From contig NC_003074.8 in NCBI RefSeq assembly GCF_000001735.4, forward strand, positions 496,101 to 560,100: DNA of 64,000 nt, read 5' to 3'. Shown piece after piece: positions 23,264-36,994 of the stretch. Made by a program: the position numbers and the translations under genes. Numbering within the stretch: position 1 is the first letter of the stretch; each line of letters starts with the position of its first letter. Below the pieces are notes generated by a model that saw only the letters and a list, made by a program, of their open reading frames with translations, was not told the origin of the DNA and ran no database searches. The DNA comes from Arabidopsis thaliana (taxonomy: Eukaryota; Streptophyta; Magnoliopsida; Brassicales; Brassicaceae).

Positions 23264-25528
23264 ATGGTTTTGCGTGGCGAAGAGCTTGAGTTTAATCTAA
23301 GAGAATGGGCACGACAAGGCCATTTAACTCGCGAAGATCAAAGTTCTAGAAGGTTCTCTGCCTCTTGTATCCGAAGCTTCCGAGAAGACCACAAGTCTTG
23401 TACAACAAACGTCACCATCTCTAGTACTGCCTCTTCTCCGGGTTACTCCCTCAAAGGTAATAGCCTCTTTTGATGCTAATTACTTCTTAGAAAAACGTTT
23501 TGAAAATTGAATTTTTGCGACAGATGAGATCGATCCATCAAATTATTCCTTCAGTAGTGCACTCAAGGGTAAGTCTCTTCCAATCCTTTTGTTTTGTTTA
23601 GCTTTTCAGTTTTCATGATTCTCAACTCAAAGATTGAATCTTTTGAGAATTTTGACCTATATGAATCTAAGTATATGCTAATTTCAATGACTAATCAATA
23701 AATCTGATGGTACGTCGTATAGTATAGAAAAATGTAGCAAAAAAAGACATTTGTGCCAAAATCATTACGTTTCGATAACCTTTTCTTGAAATTTGCATCA
23801 ACAGCTACGTCATTATATTACACTTGATTAGTTTGTTTATATTCATTGATAACAATAAAAAGAAGCTCTGTTATGATTATGAACTACAACAGAGAAAGGA
23901 TATAATAACCTTTTTGTTTGGTCTTTCGTTTGATTTGCTTACACAGCATTGCAAGCAAAATCAGTGTACAAGAAGAATTGGGATTGGTTGAAACCAGAAG
24001 GAGTTGAGCTAAACTCGAAATGGAACGAAGCAGAGAAGTATATATGCAATCCTTTATCTGGTGAAGTTCCTTTGGAGTGTTTGTCTTCTAAAACCCTAAA
24101 TTCAAGATCTTTCAGAAACTTATCCACCAAGCATGCTCCACTCATGATTTTACCTTCTAATTATAATCTCAACATTCCAAGAACGGTTAATCCTAAAGTT
24201 AGAATCATTCATGAGGATCCTAGATCTCCCGATCCTGTTCTAATTCAAGGTGATTAGTAATGATTTCATAAAGGTAGTTTTTTTTTTTTTTTTTTTTTGT
24301 AACTAAAAAAGAGTTTGGGGCTGGTTTATAGCAGATAAGAAAGTTGTGGGGTCTAAACGAGATGTCGTGAGTGCACAGGGAAATGTTAGTGCAGCAAAGA
24401 CGACGCCGATCATGGAGAGATTAACGAAAAGACAGGTGGGAGCTGATGATTCGCCTGTTGAGTATGCACTAAAGTTGAAAGCTCAACAAGAGGTACATTA
24501 TATACGATTTTGCTCTAATAATTCTTGGTTTTAGCATATTGTGAAAATGGGTAAAAATCAAATTATTTTTTTCGTTAAAGAAAAAATCAAATTTTTTCCC
24601 TTTCGAAATAATTCGGTTTGAAAGTATATAGTTTTGCCTTTTGAAACAATATTCTTGAAATATTTTATTAAAATAATCTTTATCATATTAAACATATTAT
24701 TAAATATATGACAGTACTCGTTACGTATAAGTTATGTATACTAGATATATTAATGTTTGAACTAAATTTTGTAAGGACATATTACTCATTAGTTAAGGCC
24801 CTATGAGAACCATATATTAACTTCTAACAATGATTATCAAATTTTGGTACGATTTTGCATTGGGCCATTCAAAATATTTGAAATCATGCAAATTACGTAC
24901 GTAATAATTAATTGCATAAAACTTTGAACTCGTTTGTGCAATTAAACTCTTTCACAAAACAAGAGCAAACACCAATACATAAATGTGCAGTGTATAATGT
25001 TTTTTTTAATCATAGAAGAGACAGCGATAAGACTCCACGTTTTGTTTGTTTATATACAAAATATTGTATCCTTGTTAAGACGTGATACTAGTATCCATCA
25101 TAGAAAACAAAACAGTATCATCCAACTTCGATATTACAATTATTTCATGAGAAATCTTCATTGGACCCCATATTATGATTTTGTGTAGTTTAGATTGAAA
25201 AGGCTACTTAAATATGTGCACGCTTGTATATTTATATATCACTGGTTGAACAATTCAACCAATATTTTTTGTTTTTAGAAACTATATAAATTTGATAACT
25301 AGTGATTATCTACCTGATTAGTTACTATGGTTTTGGGTTTTGAAGGATGTGAAGTTAGAAGAAAATGAGCAAAATATGATGACAAAAGAAATTCAAGAAG
25401 AAAAGAAAGAGAAGAAGAAGAGAAGAGGAAGTGGGTTTTCCTCATGGATAAGGAAAATGCAAAGACAACCAAGAAAATCCAAATGCATATTTCTCATTTG
25501 TCTTCCTCATCTTATCAAAGCTTCTTGA
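23264..25528 (+). CDS. Basic plant protein of unknown function (probable At3g02500)
   Basis: Five exons (23264-23456, 23524-23568, 23947-24249, 24335-24492, 25346-25528) join in frame to 293 residues. I do not recognise a domain. The N-terminus (MVLRGEELEFNLREWARQGH) and the repeated LK segments at exon ends are hydrophilic. The middle exon carries KKNWDWLKPEGVELNSKWNE and NPLSGEVPLECLSSKTLNSR, which look like conserved blocks of a plant-only family. The C-terminal exon is strongly charged (KEEKKEKKKRRGSGFSSWIR) and ends with a cysteine/leucine stretch (CIFLICLPHLI). There is no signal peptide and no clear membrane helix. The fourth intron is unusually long for this region (853 bases). The gene structure is well supported by splice sites and frame. 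The function is unknown. Confidence 0.82.
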
Positions 25529-25985
25529 GATTCAAACCAATCATTTTGGGATATTGGTTACACAATATTGGAGCAATGTATGCAAGATCATATGCCAATT
25601 TCTATCCTTTTTTGCTTGTATATTTATATATATAATATGGATTTTCCTGATCATAGAGTTTTTTATTGAACTTATTAATGTTTTTACTGGCACATGATAC
25701 AATTTTTTTTAATTGATTTAAAAGATTGTAAAACACAAACTTTTGTTCAAGGTTTTCAACAAACTAAAATGTCTACATCTCCTGATCAAAATTATTGGAA
25801 ATTTTTTTCCCTAGAAATCAAAATTATTATTTTTTCTAAAGATTATTTGTAGGGAAAAAGTAAATTTGAAATAAGCATGTTTTCCCTCTTTCTTTGTATA
25901 GATACACTCTTCTTTTGCCTTCCTTAGTAAAAATCTATTGATATCTTCTCTTCTCAAGTTCTTCAGTGACCAGTGAGATTGAGTG
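25529..25985. other. Convergent 3' spacer
   Basis: AT-rich sequence between the unknown gene on the plus strand and the RCC1 gene on the minus strand, holding both 3' UTRs. No feature is visible. Confidence 0.5.
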
Positions 25986-28436
25986 TCAAATATCATCGGA
26001 CTTCCATTCTACAATGGCAAGAGTGTGGCGGCCACCGCAAGCAATCGATTTAGCTGACCATTTTCCTTCTTCTTCTTCGTCTGTGTGATTAAAGCTTCCT
26101 TCAGGCGGAGGAATCTTTATAGGCAACTCCAATGGCTGTCCTGTTGTTACTTTCCTTCCATAACCAAGTCTACCATGATCTCCTCTACCAAACTGATCGA
26201 AAAGAGAAACATAATCACAAGGATGTTTCAAACTAAACCTGAAAGCAGTTTTTATGGTTTCAAGGACTGACCGAGAAGATTCTGCCATCTCTTGTCAAAG
26301 CAACTGAATGTGTTCCGCCACAAGAAACCTGAATTTTTTGGAAAGAAAGAGAACTCAAGATTCTTAAATGCTTTACATGAATGATATTCTCTTCAGCAAA
26401 GAATAGAGATCTCTCATTGAAGCTTAACGCTTTAAAACCTGAATTATATCTTCTTCAGCTAGAAGATTAACTTTCTGTGGAACCATTTTGCTGCTCTTGT
26501 CATTGTCACCAAGCCCGAGTCTTCCATGTTCTCCTCTTCCCCAACCATACACCTAAGAATTAGAAGACCAAACACATAATATAATAACGGAAAAAGGATC
26601 TAGCACACAGTGAGAATGAGAAGGAAAGAAAACATTTTTGAGCGTAAGATGATTCTAACCTCTCCTTTATCAGTTAGAGCCGTTGAATGCCATCCACCCG
26701 CAGCAATATCGACCTGCAGATGCGTGTAACGAAGGACAAATTGTCAAAGCTTATAATCAGAACCACTCTTCAAAGGTTTAATAAGTAGAAAGGGAATCAA
26801 GAAAAGGGAAATGAAGCAGAACCAAAGTGAGATCATCGAGGCCTTGGACTGGAACAGGATGAGATGTTGGCTGGGTGTCACCGGTTCCAAGTTGTCCGTA
26901 TTCGTTATTACCCCATGCCAATAATCTCCCATCTTCTTCAAGAGCCAGATTATGAAATGCTCCAACAGCAATAAGACGGACATTTTCAAGACCTTGAACT
27001 CTTACAGGAACAGATATTTGTTTTCTGCAATTTAGAGGAAACCAAACCAAACATATTAGTAATAGCCTTGGAAGTTAGAACGCACAAAATGTATACTATT
27101 GCTTTGAGTTTAATGGTTCATTATACATGTCACCGGGAGGCCACGGTTGACCCCAAGTCCACACATGACCTTCGCGTGTAAGAACCACCGAGTGAGTACC
27201 ACCTGCAGCTACCTTTTAAGAAGTTTAGACCTCGAATGAATTATCCATAGATCACCATTTAGAATTAGAAGACGAGCAAGTATACCTGTCTGACTGTAAG
27301 TTTGGGGGCACAACGCTTAGGGATCACAATATCTCTTCGTACGGGCCTACCCATCTCGTCTTTTAAAGGCTCTTCACCACATTGTCCATATTCATTCCCA
27401 CCTATGTGCATTCCATAATAAATTTTCAATATGATTCACCAAGCAAATCAGATAGAGTATGAAAAGGCATTCTCTTACCCCACGCATATGCTCGGCCTTG
27501 ATCATCAACAGCTAAACAATGCCAACCACCAATTGCTGCCTATCATCCATTACAAAAGAACACATTCAAAGGTAGAACCAGTAGTTCAATATGATATTCT
27601 ATAGAAACCATAATGGATCAGTAGAAAGAAAGATCAAACCTGAGTGATCTTGACATTGGCAAGGGCCTTGACTCGACTAGGGATGTTCTCTGTTTTTGTT
27701 TCTGGTTGGTGTCCTAATGTACCTCTTTGATTCCAACCCCATGTAAACATCTGAGATCAGTTCAAAGAAGCCGAAACATAACTTAGCGAAATAGAGGTTT
27801 TAAATCTTATTTGTGAATTTAAACCTTTAATTTAGCTATCAAACTACTGAAATAATGACCAATTCCATGATAACACAAACAAAACCTGTTCAAGAAAACA
27901 ACTTTGAGCTATAGGCTAGCTTCTAATCAAGAATCTCAACTAAGAGACTTTTCCCACAAGATAAGAAGACACAGAGCTTCATTGGTTATGATTAATAAGC
28001 CAAACTATGTGTTTTTTGGTTCCTTCAAATTTTACAAGAACTTATAAAACCAAACTAAAACAGGTCTCTCAAATTTTACAAGAACTTATAAAATCATGTC
28101 CCCAAATGCAAAGAGACCAATCAAAACAAGACAAATCTCATTATCATGATATTTCGGATAGTACCGTGCCATCATCGCAAATGGCGAGGGAGTTACGGCT
28201 ACCAGAGACAACGGAGCGAACAGAGTAAGGCTCGAGAGCTTCAACGACGCAAGCCCATTCCTTTTCTTCGTTGGTACCAATTCCTAGTTGCCCATCTTCT
28301 CCAGAGCCCCTGGAAAACAGACAAAAGATGGTAAGAGAGTTTAACAAGAGTAAGTGAAAAATCGAAACTTTGATAAGTAGATAGAAGAGAGGTGAAGAGT
28401 ATTCGACCAGGCTATGATTGAAGTAGCTGTAACCAT
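25986..28436 (-). CDS. RCC1-repeat (beta-propeller) protein
   Basis: The gene has about eleven exons, starting with a 29-base first coding exon (28436-28408, MVTATSIIAW) and a second at 28309-28165. The protein is about 390 residues and is almost entirely RCC1-type repeats. Examples are AWGSGEDGQLGIGTNEEKEW, TWGWNQRGTLGHQ, AWGGNEYGQCGEEP, TWGQPWPPGD, AWGNNEYGQLGTGDTQ, VYGWGRGEHGRLGLGDND and FGRGDHGRLGYGRK. Each is followed by a VSCGGTHSVAL-like strand. This gives seven blades, the normal count for a closed RCC1 propeller. No extra kinase, FYVE or PH domain is attached. RCC1-like plant proteins include UVR8 and various exchange factors. The UVR8 tryptophan clusters are not obvious here, so the function is open. 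Splice sites were followed through each exon. Probable locus At3g02510. Confidence 0.88.
28025..28093. repeat. Short direct repeat in RCC1 intron 2
   Basis: A 25-base segment ending ACAAGAACTTATAAAA occurs twice, at about 28025-28049 and 28069-28093, with near-perfect identity and a 44-base period. It lies inside the second intron of the RCC1 gene. Confidence 0.85.
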
Positions 28437-28929
28437 TAGACACAGAGAAAGAGAGAGGAGAGAGAGGAGAGAGAGAAGGTGAATGCACAGAGAGACAAGC
28501 GCAAAAGCAAAGCAGTGGGATTCGAGGGGGATGGTAATAATAGGAATAGCGATGTGTTTATATGTTAAGTGTATGTGTTTAATTATATTTAATTCATATT
28601 ATTCCTAATTACTCAATACATTGATTTCCGTATATTCGTATTTCTATAAACATGCTCAAAATATTTACTGATAATGTGTGTTTGGAGTTATTTTTAAGTT
28701 TACAGCAGATTACTATTTTGAATAAAAAAACTTCTTATACAAATGTACACATGGAAAACATGAATAAAAAAATGGAACAATAGAAAAAGGATAATCTGTC
28801 AAAAGAAGAAGAAGAGAGGAATAAATAAGGAAAAGAGAAATAAATGAAATGTAGGGAAAGAGACTTATGTGTTGAATTGTCTACAAAAAGATTTTAAGAG
28901 TTTAAAGCTTTTCTTTTCCCTGTATCAGA
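28437..28929. promoter_or_regulatory. RCC1 gene promoter region
   Basis: Upstream region of the RCC1 gene. A GA-rich leader (GAGAGAGGAGAGAGAGG) sits at about 28447-28476. Further upstream the sequence is AT-rich, up to the retroposon remnant. Confidence 0.4.
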
Positions 28930-29229
28930 TTTTTTTTTTTTTTTTGGCTCAACATCAACTTTCATTTACCAAATGATTACATCCAATTAAAGGTACATAA
29001 CATTCCCCTCTATCAAATTGGACCCAAATGCAATGGTTTGATCTAGTATCACCCTGAAACACTATCGGATCCAGCGCTACCTGATCGAGGAACCATTGCA
29101 TTTTTAAACCACAATGAGATAGATAATACTCTACAAATCAGAATATTATCATCTCTTTGACCACCTACAGAGACTCTAAGCGACACGAGAACAACTACTA
29201 AAACGGAAGAGACCAAAACCTAGTCTGGA

Positions 29230-30120
29230 GACAACCAAACATTTAACCATTGAAGAAAAGTGGAAGGCACAATCGTTGCTTTGGTTTCCACGCTTTTCTC
29301 TCTCACTTGAAGGCGATTTCTTCTTCTCAGATCTAGATCTTTAGGTTCAGTTGCTCTTCACTCTCCGGACGTAGCTGTTCAACGTCGGTCCAGGAGTGAG
29401 TCTTTGCGTTCTCTCCGTCAACGGTGGTGTGGCGATTTCCCTCCGATGTGGTTGTGGCTCAAGTTCTGGCGGAAGAGGAACCTGCAGCGTTTGTCTCACG
29501 TTTATGGACGTCGTGAGTGCTTCGGGTCCTCCGGCTCATCCGTCGGTCTTGAGCTGCGCCCACGGCGGAAGTTGGAGGGCATCTGGTGGGAGTGTTGTTT
29601 GCTTGGTGGTTAACTGCAGATCCTCAGGATCTTAGAGGGCGGTTGTGAGTTACGGATCTGAAGGCTTCGGTTGAGCCACCTTCCTTTAGATTTGTCACAA
29701 TTTTGCATCCATCGAGCCGGTTGAAACGCAATAGCTCTGGGATTTCGGATCTGTACCGGTTTGGGAAGGAAGGGTTACCGTCCAGTGTATCGGATTGCTT
29801 CTTCAGAATCCGGTGCCGTCGATGTGCTTGTTGGGGAGACTAGCTTTCTGGGAGTCTTGTGGTGGGTTGGTGCGCCGGTGGGGTTGATTCGAGGACGAAA
29901 ACCGGTCTCTTTCGTCGGAGTTTCTCGAGCATCGGTTGCGGCCTCGAAACTGTAGGGCTTGAGCCCGCCGGATCTAATGCTCCGGTCTCTCTGCTAGCTT
30001 CCATCAACAAGCGGCGATCTTCCTTCTTTGCCGACATGTTTTCCGATTTGCTAATTTTGTAACTGGATTTGATGTTGTTTTTGTTGCGGCCCAAGGTCAT
30101 TTGGGATGAGGATTAATAAT

Positions 30121-30153
<33 letters not shown>
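29230..30153 (+). mobile_element. Poly(A)-tailed non-LTR retroposon copy, non-autonomous
   Basis: The segment ends in a run of about 30 A at 30124-30153. It is flanked by an imperfect direct repeat: AAACCTAGTCTGGAG at about 29215-29229 and AACCCTAGTCTGAAG right after the tail. That is the signature of target-primed retroposition. The body of about 900 bases is more GC-rich than its surroundings. It contains only broken or short ORFs (Gly/Ser/Cys-rich around 29396-29635) and no reverse transcriptase or endonuclease. It is most simply a truncated or internally deleted LINE derivative, or a retroposed transcript. Confidence 0.65.
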
Positions 30154-30157
<4 letters not shown>

Positions 30158-30202
30158 CTAGTCTGAAGTACAAAGTAAATCCATACTATTAGTCCCTATT
30201 GA

Positions 30203-30357
30203 TCAGAATGTAATCCATGTCCCAATAGCATTACCGCCCGGAGGCGCATCATCAGAAAGGCTCAATATCCCCGGCTTTCGTTGTTCCGGTCTTAAACCAA
30301 AAGCGGACCATATATCCGACTGACCCGACCAATGATACAAGATTGAAGATTCTTTAA
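30203..30357 (-). pseudogene. ORF fragment of about 48 codons, unknown family
   Basis: An open frame on the minus strand reads IWSAFGLRPEQRKPGILSLS and then GGNAIGTWITF before a TGA at 30203-30205. Its balanced amino-acid use is unlike random AT-rich sequence. It has no start codon of its own and lies next to the retroposon, so it is probably the remnant of an older coding sequence or of the outer element. I do not recognise the family. Confidence 0.3.
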
Positions 30358-30360
30358 AAA

Positions 30361-31815
<1,455 letters not shown>

Positions 31816-32705
31816 CTTATGTTATCACACACTCTTTTAGATCCTGTTTTCAAAAATTCATTTCAAACTTCATCAACATCACAGTAGCTTGGCTATATCA
31901 ACATTATTCCCAACAAAACAAAAGAAACAACAGATAAATCGTCGAGACCAACAAATCAAGACAAAACGAACACTATACCGATAGATACACCTAGAAACCT
32001 AGAATCTATCAAAATCATTCGAGATTTTGCCAGATCTCCAGATAACAACGAACACAGAGAAGATTAAGTCCACAAAACGAAACGAAAACATGAACGAGCA
32101 ACAGAGAGACGATTTCGTCGAACTATGAGCAAAAGAGAGACTAGATCCGTAGCTTACCGAGAGGATTTTGGAATTAGGGATTTGTCGAATTCGAAGGTCG
32201 AGACGCGAAATGAGGGGGAAGTGAGAAATTAGGGGAAAAAAAAGGAAGAAGAGATGGGCTTTGATTTTCAGAGAAAGTAAAGAGAAAAATAAGGCCCAGT
32301 AATAGTATGACAAGTGTCTAACGGTGTTGACCCGTTAAAGACTTTAATGATCGTGGAAAATAAATAATTTAATTGGGCCTTGACTCCGTTACTAGAAAAA
32401 TAAAAATCAATTAAAGTATGCCGTGCATTGTTGTTGATTTGACTTTTAATTGCGTTTGTTTACACATAAATCTGGTTCCATTTTCTTAAAATTCTGAAAT
32501 CTTTATCTTGTTCTGTTTTCGCTAGAAACCACAATCAAAACATTCATCATGTTTGTTTGATACAAAAGATAGAAAAAAAAGATACATTCAAAATTATCTA
32601 AGACAACAAAGGATAACGAGTAAAAAATAAATAGTATTCATATGCTAATACTCAAAACACGAAAGGGAAAGTAAGAAAAAATTGAAAACAAAAGATAGTC
32701 TTGTT
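31816..32705. promoter_or_regulatory. GRF7 leader and promoter; CCT6A 3' flank
   Basis: The GRF7 5' UTR, with a likely intron, runs from 31816 to about 32290. Upstream lie AGGCCCAG and TTGGGCCTT (site II type) elements at about 32295 and 32375. The part nearest 32705 is the 3' UTR of CCT6A, whose gene is also on the minus strand. No other gene is seen. Confidence 0.45.
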
Positions 32706-35700
32706 TTAAGTAGGCTTCCTCATATTTCTTCCTGCACGAATCACTTCATCCACTAATAGCAACTGCGAAGCAATCACCGGCCTGCAATACAATACCAAAC
32801 AACCGTTTTAACAACCTGAACTCAACCGCAACTGAATTAAAAGACTCCATTATACAAATTTCCATTTGGTTCTGCACATACCCTGAATTGATAAGTTGGC
32901 GTTTCACCGAGTAATTGTCGAAAATGCCGGCAAGCTGAGGGTCGACGGGTTCTCCATCCTGTAGGTCTAGTCCCACGATGTTTCCTTTGTCATGCTCACT
33001 CTGTATATACATCGAAACTCAGTAGATAAACACAAACATAATTTTACTTGGAGCATAATCGATAGTGGCAGAAGAGGAAAATACAAGAATAATACCGTTA
33101 GAGAAATGATAACGTCTTGAGTGTCAAGCCCAGCATTTTCAGCAAGCGTCTTAGGCACTACGAGAAGGGCATTAGCAAAAGCTTCAACACCGAGTTGAGC
33201 GCGCTGCAATTTGCCCACAATTTACATTAGCAACCGGAAAAAAACAAGAATTGGTATTGGAGCAAAGGAATATTGCTTTCTACTCACCCCTTGAACGGTT
33301 TTCTTGACTTCATTGATTAAGTGTTGTCTTGCTGCAACTTCAAAAGCTCCAGCTCCCTACAGAAAGAAACAGATGTCAATAAACCACATGCGCCCAAAAC
33401 CAAAACAATCACACTGATATAGCAATGGATTTGATCTTTGTGGAGAAGAAGGTACTTACTAATACGACACACTCATCTTCTAGGGTATTCTTAACTGATC
33501 TTAAACCATCACGGACAGCGTCCTTAATTTGAGCAATAGTGTGGTCATTAGGCCCTATAAAGAAAACCAAATCATAATCATAGATAATCAATGACCACAC
33601 ATATGAAGATAAGCAAAATTGATCTTCAAAACTTAGCTGGCAAGAGATAGAAGTTTGGGCATTTGTACCTTTTATGAGGATAGTACATGAATGAGGATTC
33701 TTCACTTGCTCAACAAATGTGTACTTCTCCTCTCCAAGAACGTGCTCATATACAAGTCCAGCCCAACCAAGACAATCAGGGGTCAAGTCATCGACAGAGT
33801 TCACAGCTTCTCCACCACATGCCAAAACCAAACGTTCCATGTTCCTCCTCTTTGCCCTTCTAAGGGCGATTATCTGGAGATACATATATACATATATAAG
33901 GAACAGAAAGATAATTCTCTTGTAACAACTTGTAGACACAAGAAACAGAGCACAAGACAAAAAAAAACAAGCTTGGTGGAAGATCCAGGCATTTAAGAGA
34001 TTCTAGGTGAATACTCTTAGTGGATAACCTTTTCTCTATTTGGTTAAAATTTCAGTTCACTTGATTTCACAATCTTCGTCTACATTTTTTCATGCTTTTC
34101 TCACAATCAGATGCCGGAAAAAAATACAAAGCCAATCATAGCTTACCCCTTCTCTAGCAAGAAGATCCAATGACGGGGGATCAATACCCTTTTGATTTAG
34201 GATAACAAAGCTGTTATCATTACCAGCACAAACCTGCATCAGAAAAAGAAAATATAAATAAATATCTGAAAGAATAATATAAATAAATATCTGAAAGAAT
34301 ACAGCATATAGCTTGGAGGTAGTAGTTTCAAACTCACCTTGTTCTTCAGCTCAATAATTTTCTGAACTCTTTCATCAACGGAACGTCGCTCAGCAGTAAC
34401 CATGGCTTCCCTCTGCTCCGCATTCGAGTAGAAGAATCCTGCATTAATTTCACTGATATATAGACAAAGTTAGGCTACACAATCACTAATACACGGGAGA
34501 ATTCTTCTAAGTTATAGTCTTTCATATCTATTCAATTAATCAACCAGAGATTTGTCTTATGTACCTCTTCTCGTACTCTAATGACACATTGCAAGTCAGG
34601 ATGTGACAATTCTCCGCACGTCGCTTCATGTCAGGGTGTCTCGAACCATGATCAAGAACAAGCCCCTCAACCTATTACAAGAGAAATAATCCATGTTACA
34701 TTCACACCGAGTGCATTAAGATGATATATTTGATTCACGACCACTACCAGTAAAAAGATTTTAATCACATACACAAGTCATTTTAATAGAGTAAATTCCG
34801 ACTGAAGAAATTTACTGTAAAACAAAGGCGTACCAATCGTGTGTCAACATCAAATTTATGGCGCATGTGCATAATCTCAACCATAAACAGATCAATAGGT
34901 TCCTGAGGCTTCCGAATGCAGAGAACCTGTTGAATGAGGGAAGTAGCTAATTAGAAGACAAACGGCTTGCAAACCAAAATTGATCCATAGATTAGTTCTC
35001 ATATATGTGAAAAAGCAAGATGATATTCAATGAGAGCTATCAGTAAACTTACCGAATTAACAACAATATCAGTCAGTTGATCAGCTAAGCCTTCATACAG
35101 CTAAGTAAGCCAGAAAAAAAAGACCGTCAGCAAGCGAAGAGAAGAGTTGGTGATAACAAAAAAGATATAAATATCAGCAAACAAAGAATACCTTAGTTCT
35201 TAGCGTTGTCCTGGCAACCATTTTCAGAATCTCTTTATCAGGCTCATCACCCATAACCACAGGTGTCTTGAAAGTGTCGAGAAACTGGAGAGTGGCTCTT
35301 TTTGCAATCTCGAAACCATCAACTAAGACACGTGGATGCATTCCTGAGACATAGTAAACCTTTCATAAGGACCATTTCTCACTGAGATTAACCAAAACAT
35401 GACAAGGTAGCTGAAGAAGAAAAGTATTATATGTTAGCCATGACAAACAGATACAGAAAATGAATGGCATCAGATCCAACTGATTATCTAGAACAGACAT
35501 AGCGAAGCATAAAACTACCCTACTCAAAGTATAATGCAGAGAAAAGCTAGTTTGGCTAACCTTCATCGATGCAACGCTCCGACTGTTTCATAAGCTCACC
35601 AATGAAGATGACAGTAGAAGTAGTACCATCACCACTTATGTCATCCTGAGCAACAGCTGTCCTGGCAATCATGATGGCTGTTGGATTTTGAATTTGCTGA

Positions 35701-36357
35701 AAAGATAAGCAAGTAAGCACTGTAAGCAACCGGTTTAGTGTCATTCATTAGAGCAGGATAGTCACATTACCAGTCCCAGTCTAAAGATTTGTGTCTATTA
35801 TTTCTATCACAATCTTGAAAAACAGCCTAACCTAAACCTAACTAGGGTTTAACATGACTTCGACCAGAACCTACCAAATTCCATTTCTGAAAACAAACAA
35901 ATAGGCACAACCCTAGCGTTTTACAAACAAGCTTATTGACAAAATTCACAAGTAAGAAGAAACATTAAGCTAGATTATTCTAACCAATCAACAAGATCTA
36001 CCATTTTTTCCATACCAAAAAAAGAAGATCTACAAATTTTTGTTTCTTTATCGGACTTACCATTTCCTTCAAAAGCGTGTTGCCATCCTTGGTAAGCTTG
36101 ATATCTCCGGAACCACCAACAAGCCTACACACCGGAGTGATCGATAAAATGGCATGAAAATTCAGTAACAAGTGAAGAGACGAATAAACAATAGATAGAT
36201 CCAGCAAGAGTGAAGAGACTTACATCTTGATAGTTCCCTTAGGACCGAGATTCGACTTGAGTACATCTTGTAAACCCTTAGCGGCGTTGATGGTCATATG
36301 AAGCGCGGCCGATTTGTTGAGCACCTCAGCATTAGGATTCAGTACACGCACAGACAT
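32706..36357 (-). CDS. CCT6A: CCT chaperonin subunit zeta (TCP-1 zeta, CCT6A)
   Basis: The gene is split into about a dozen exons. The joined protein has about 535 residues, the full length of a group II chaperonin subunit. It is one of eight subunits of the cytosolic TRiC/CCT ring, which folds actin, tubulin and other proteins using ATP. ATP-site motifs are visible: [10 protein letters not shown] near the N-terminus, [13 protein letters not shown], and [14 protein letters not shown], which holds the Asp needed for hydrolysis. The apical-domain segment ([19 protein letters not shown]) and the C-terminal [20 protein letters not shown] are subunit-zeta-like. The C-terminus reads [13 protein letters not shown]. 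The first exon starts [20 protein letters not shown]. Introns are short and AT-rich. Probable locus At3g02530. Confidence 0.95.
34249..34300. repeat. Tandem 26-base repeat in a CCT6A intron
   Basis: The unit AATATAAATAAATATCTGAA plus AGAAT occurs twice in direct succession inside an intron of CCT6A. It looks like a simple local duplication with no evident role. Confidence 0.8.
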
Positions 36358-36994
36358 TTTCGATGCTGAGAGATCAAAAGAAACTGGAAAGAGGAGTGGG
36401 GCTTTTAGGGCTTTTCTTCTCTGGGAGCTTCTCTCTCTTTTATTTCTCTTTCAAATTTCTGAGTTCTGTCAAGTGAGGGCTCGGAGGACGATGTGAGGGA
36501 AAAGAAGCCTCGTAAAGTTCCATCGAACGATGTCGTTTTGTCAGATGTGGAGAACTCTACTTGGGCCATAGACTTCGGATTTTACAAGTTTTGGGCTTCT
36601 GGGATATAAGACTTTTCCACAAAATAGTCCAACGAAGACCAAAGTCACTTTTTGTTGTGTATTCGCATACATACAAAAGAAACGATTATAAGATTATCGA
36701 GTTTTCCTTTTTTTTTTAAAAAAAATTATTTATAATTTAATAATTTTACTATTTAGGCACATACAGAAATAATACCTGTCCCCAATTCAACAAAAATAAC
36801 TGGAACAAGATATTTTGTAAGGACTAACGACAATACAAAGAAAGAACACATGACAAACTTCATTTTAAACTGAGAACTGAGCCATGAACATGGACAAAGT
36901 GACGAGGTCATGGATTTGGCATCCCACACATATATAGCTAAAACATATGGACCAATGCGAAAGATAGAGAGTAGGTAAAGTAATCTGAAGAAGC
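36358..36994. promoter_or_regulatory. CCT6A leader and promoter; RAD23C 3' flank
   Basis: A pyrimidine-rich short leader of CCT6A ends near 36420. Two GGGC-type site II elements (TTGGGCCAT and TTTTGGGCTT) lie at about 36562 and 36590. The remainder is AT-rich 3' flank of RAD23C. Confidence 0.45.

Larger units (their letters stand above)
28930..30360 (-). mobile_element. Older minus-strand retroposon remnant interrupted by a younger one
   Basis: A T-run at 28930-28945 is followed by GGCTCAACATCAACTTTCAT. On the minus strand this is a 3' end running into a poly(A) tail, as in plant LINE-like copies. The element reads leftwards on the minus strand and is split by the younger insertion at about 29230-30153. 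The part to the right (30154 to about 30360) keeps a minus-strand ORF fragment. No reverse transcriptase is recognisable in what remains. The right (5') limit is uncertain, and I could not find its target-site duplication. Confidence 0.5.

Noticed and set aside
24985-25188. 67-codon ORF in the long intron of the unknown gene
   Set aside because: AT-rich composition, no similarity that I recognise, and no promoter-like context.
29396-30062. Several Gly/Ser/Cys-rich plus-strand ORFs of 60-80 codons
   Set aside because: They lie inside the GC-rich retroposon body in overlapping frames, have no domain, and none spans the element. They were kept only as part of the mobile element.
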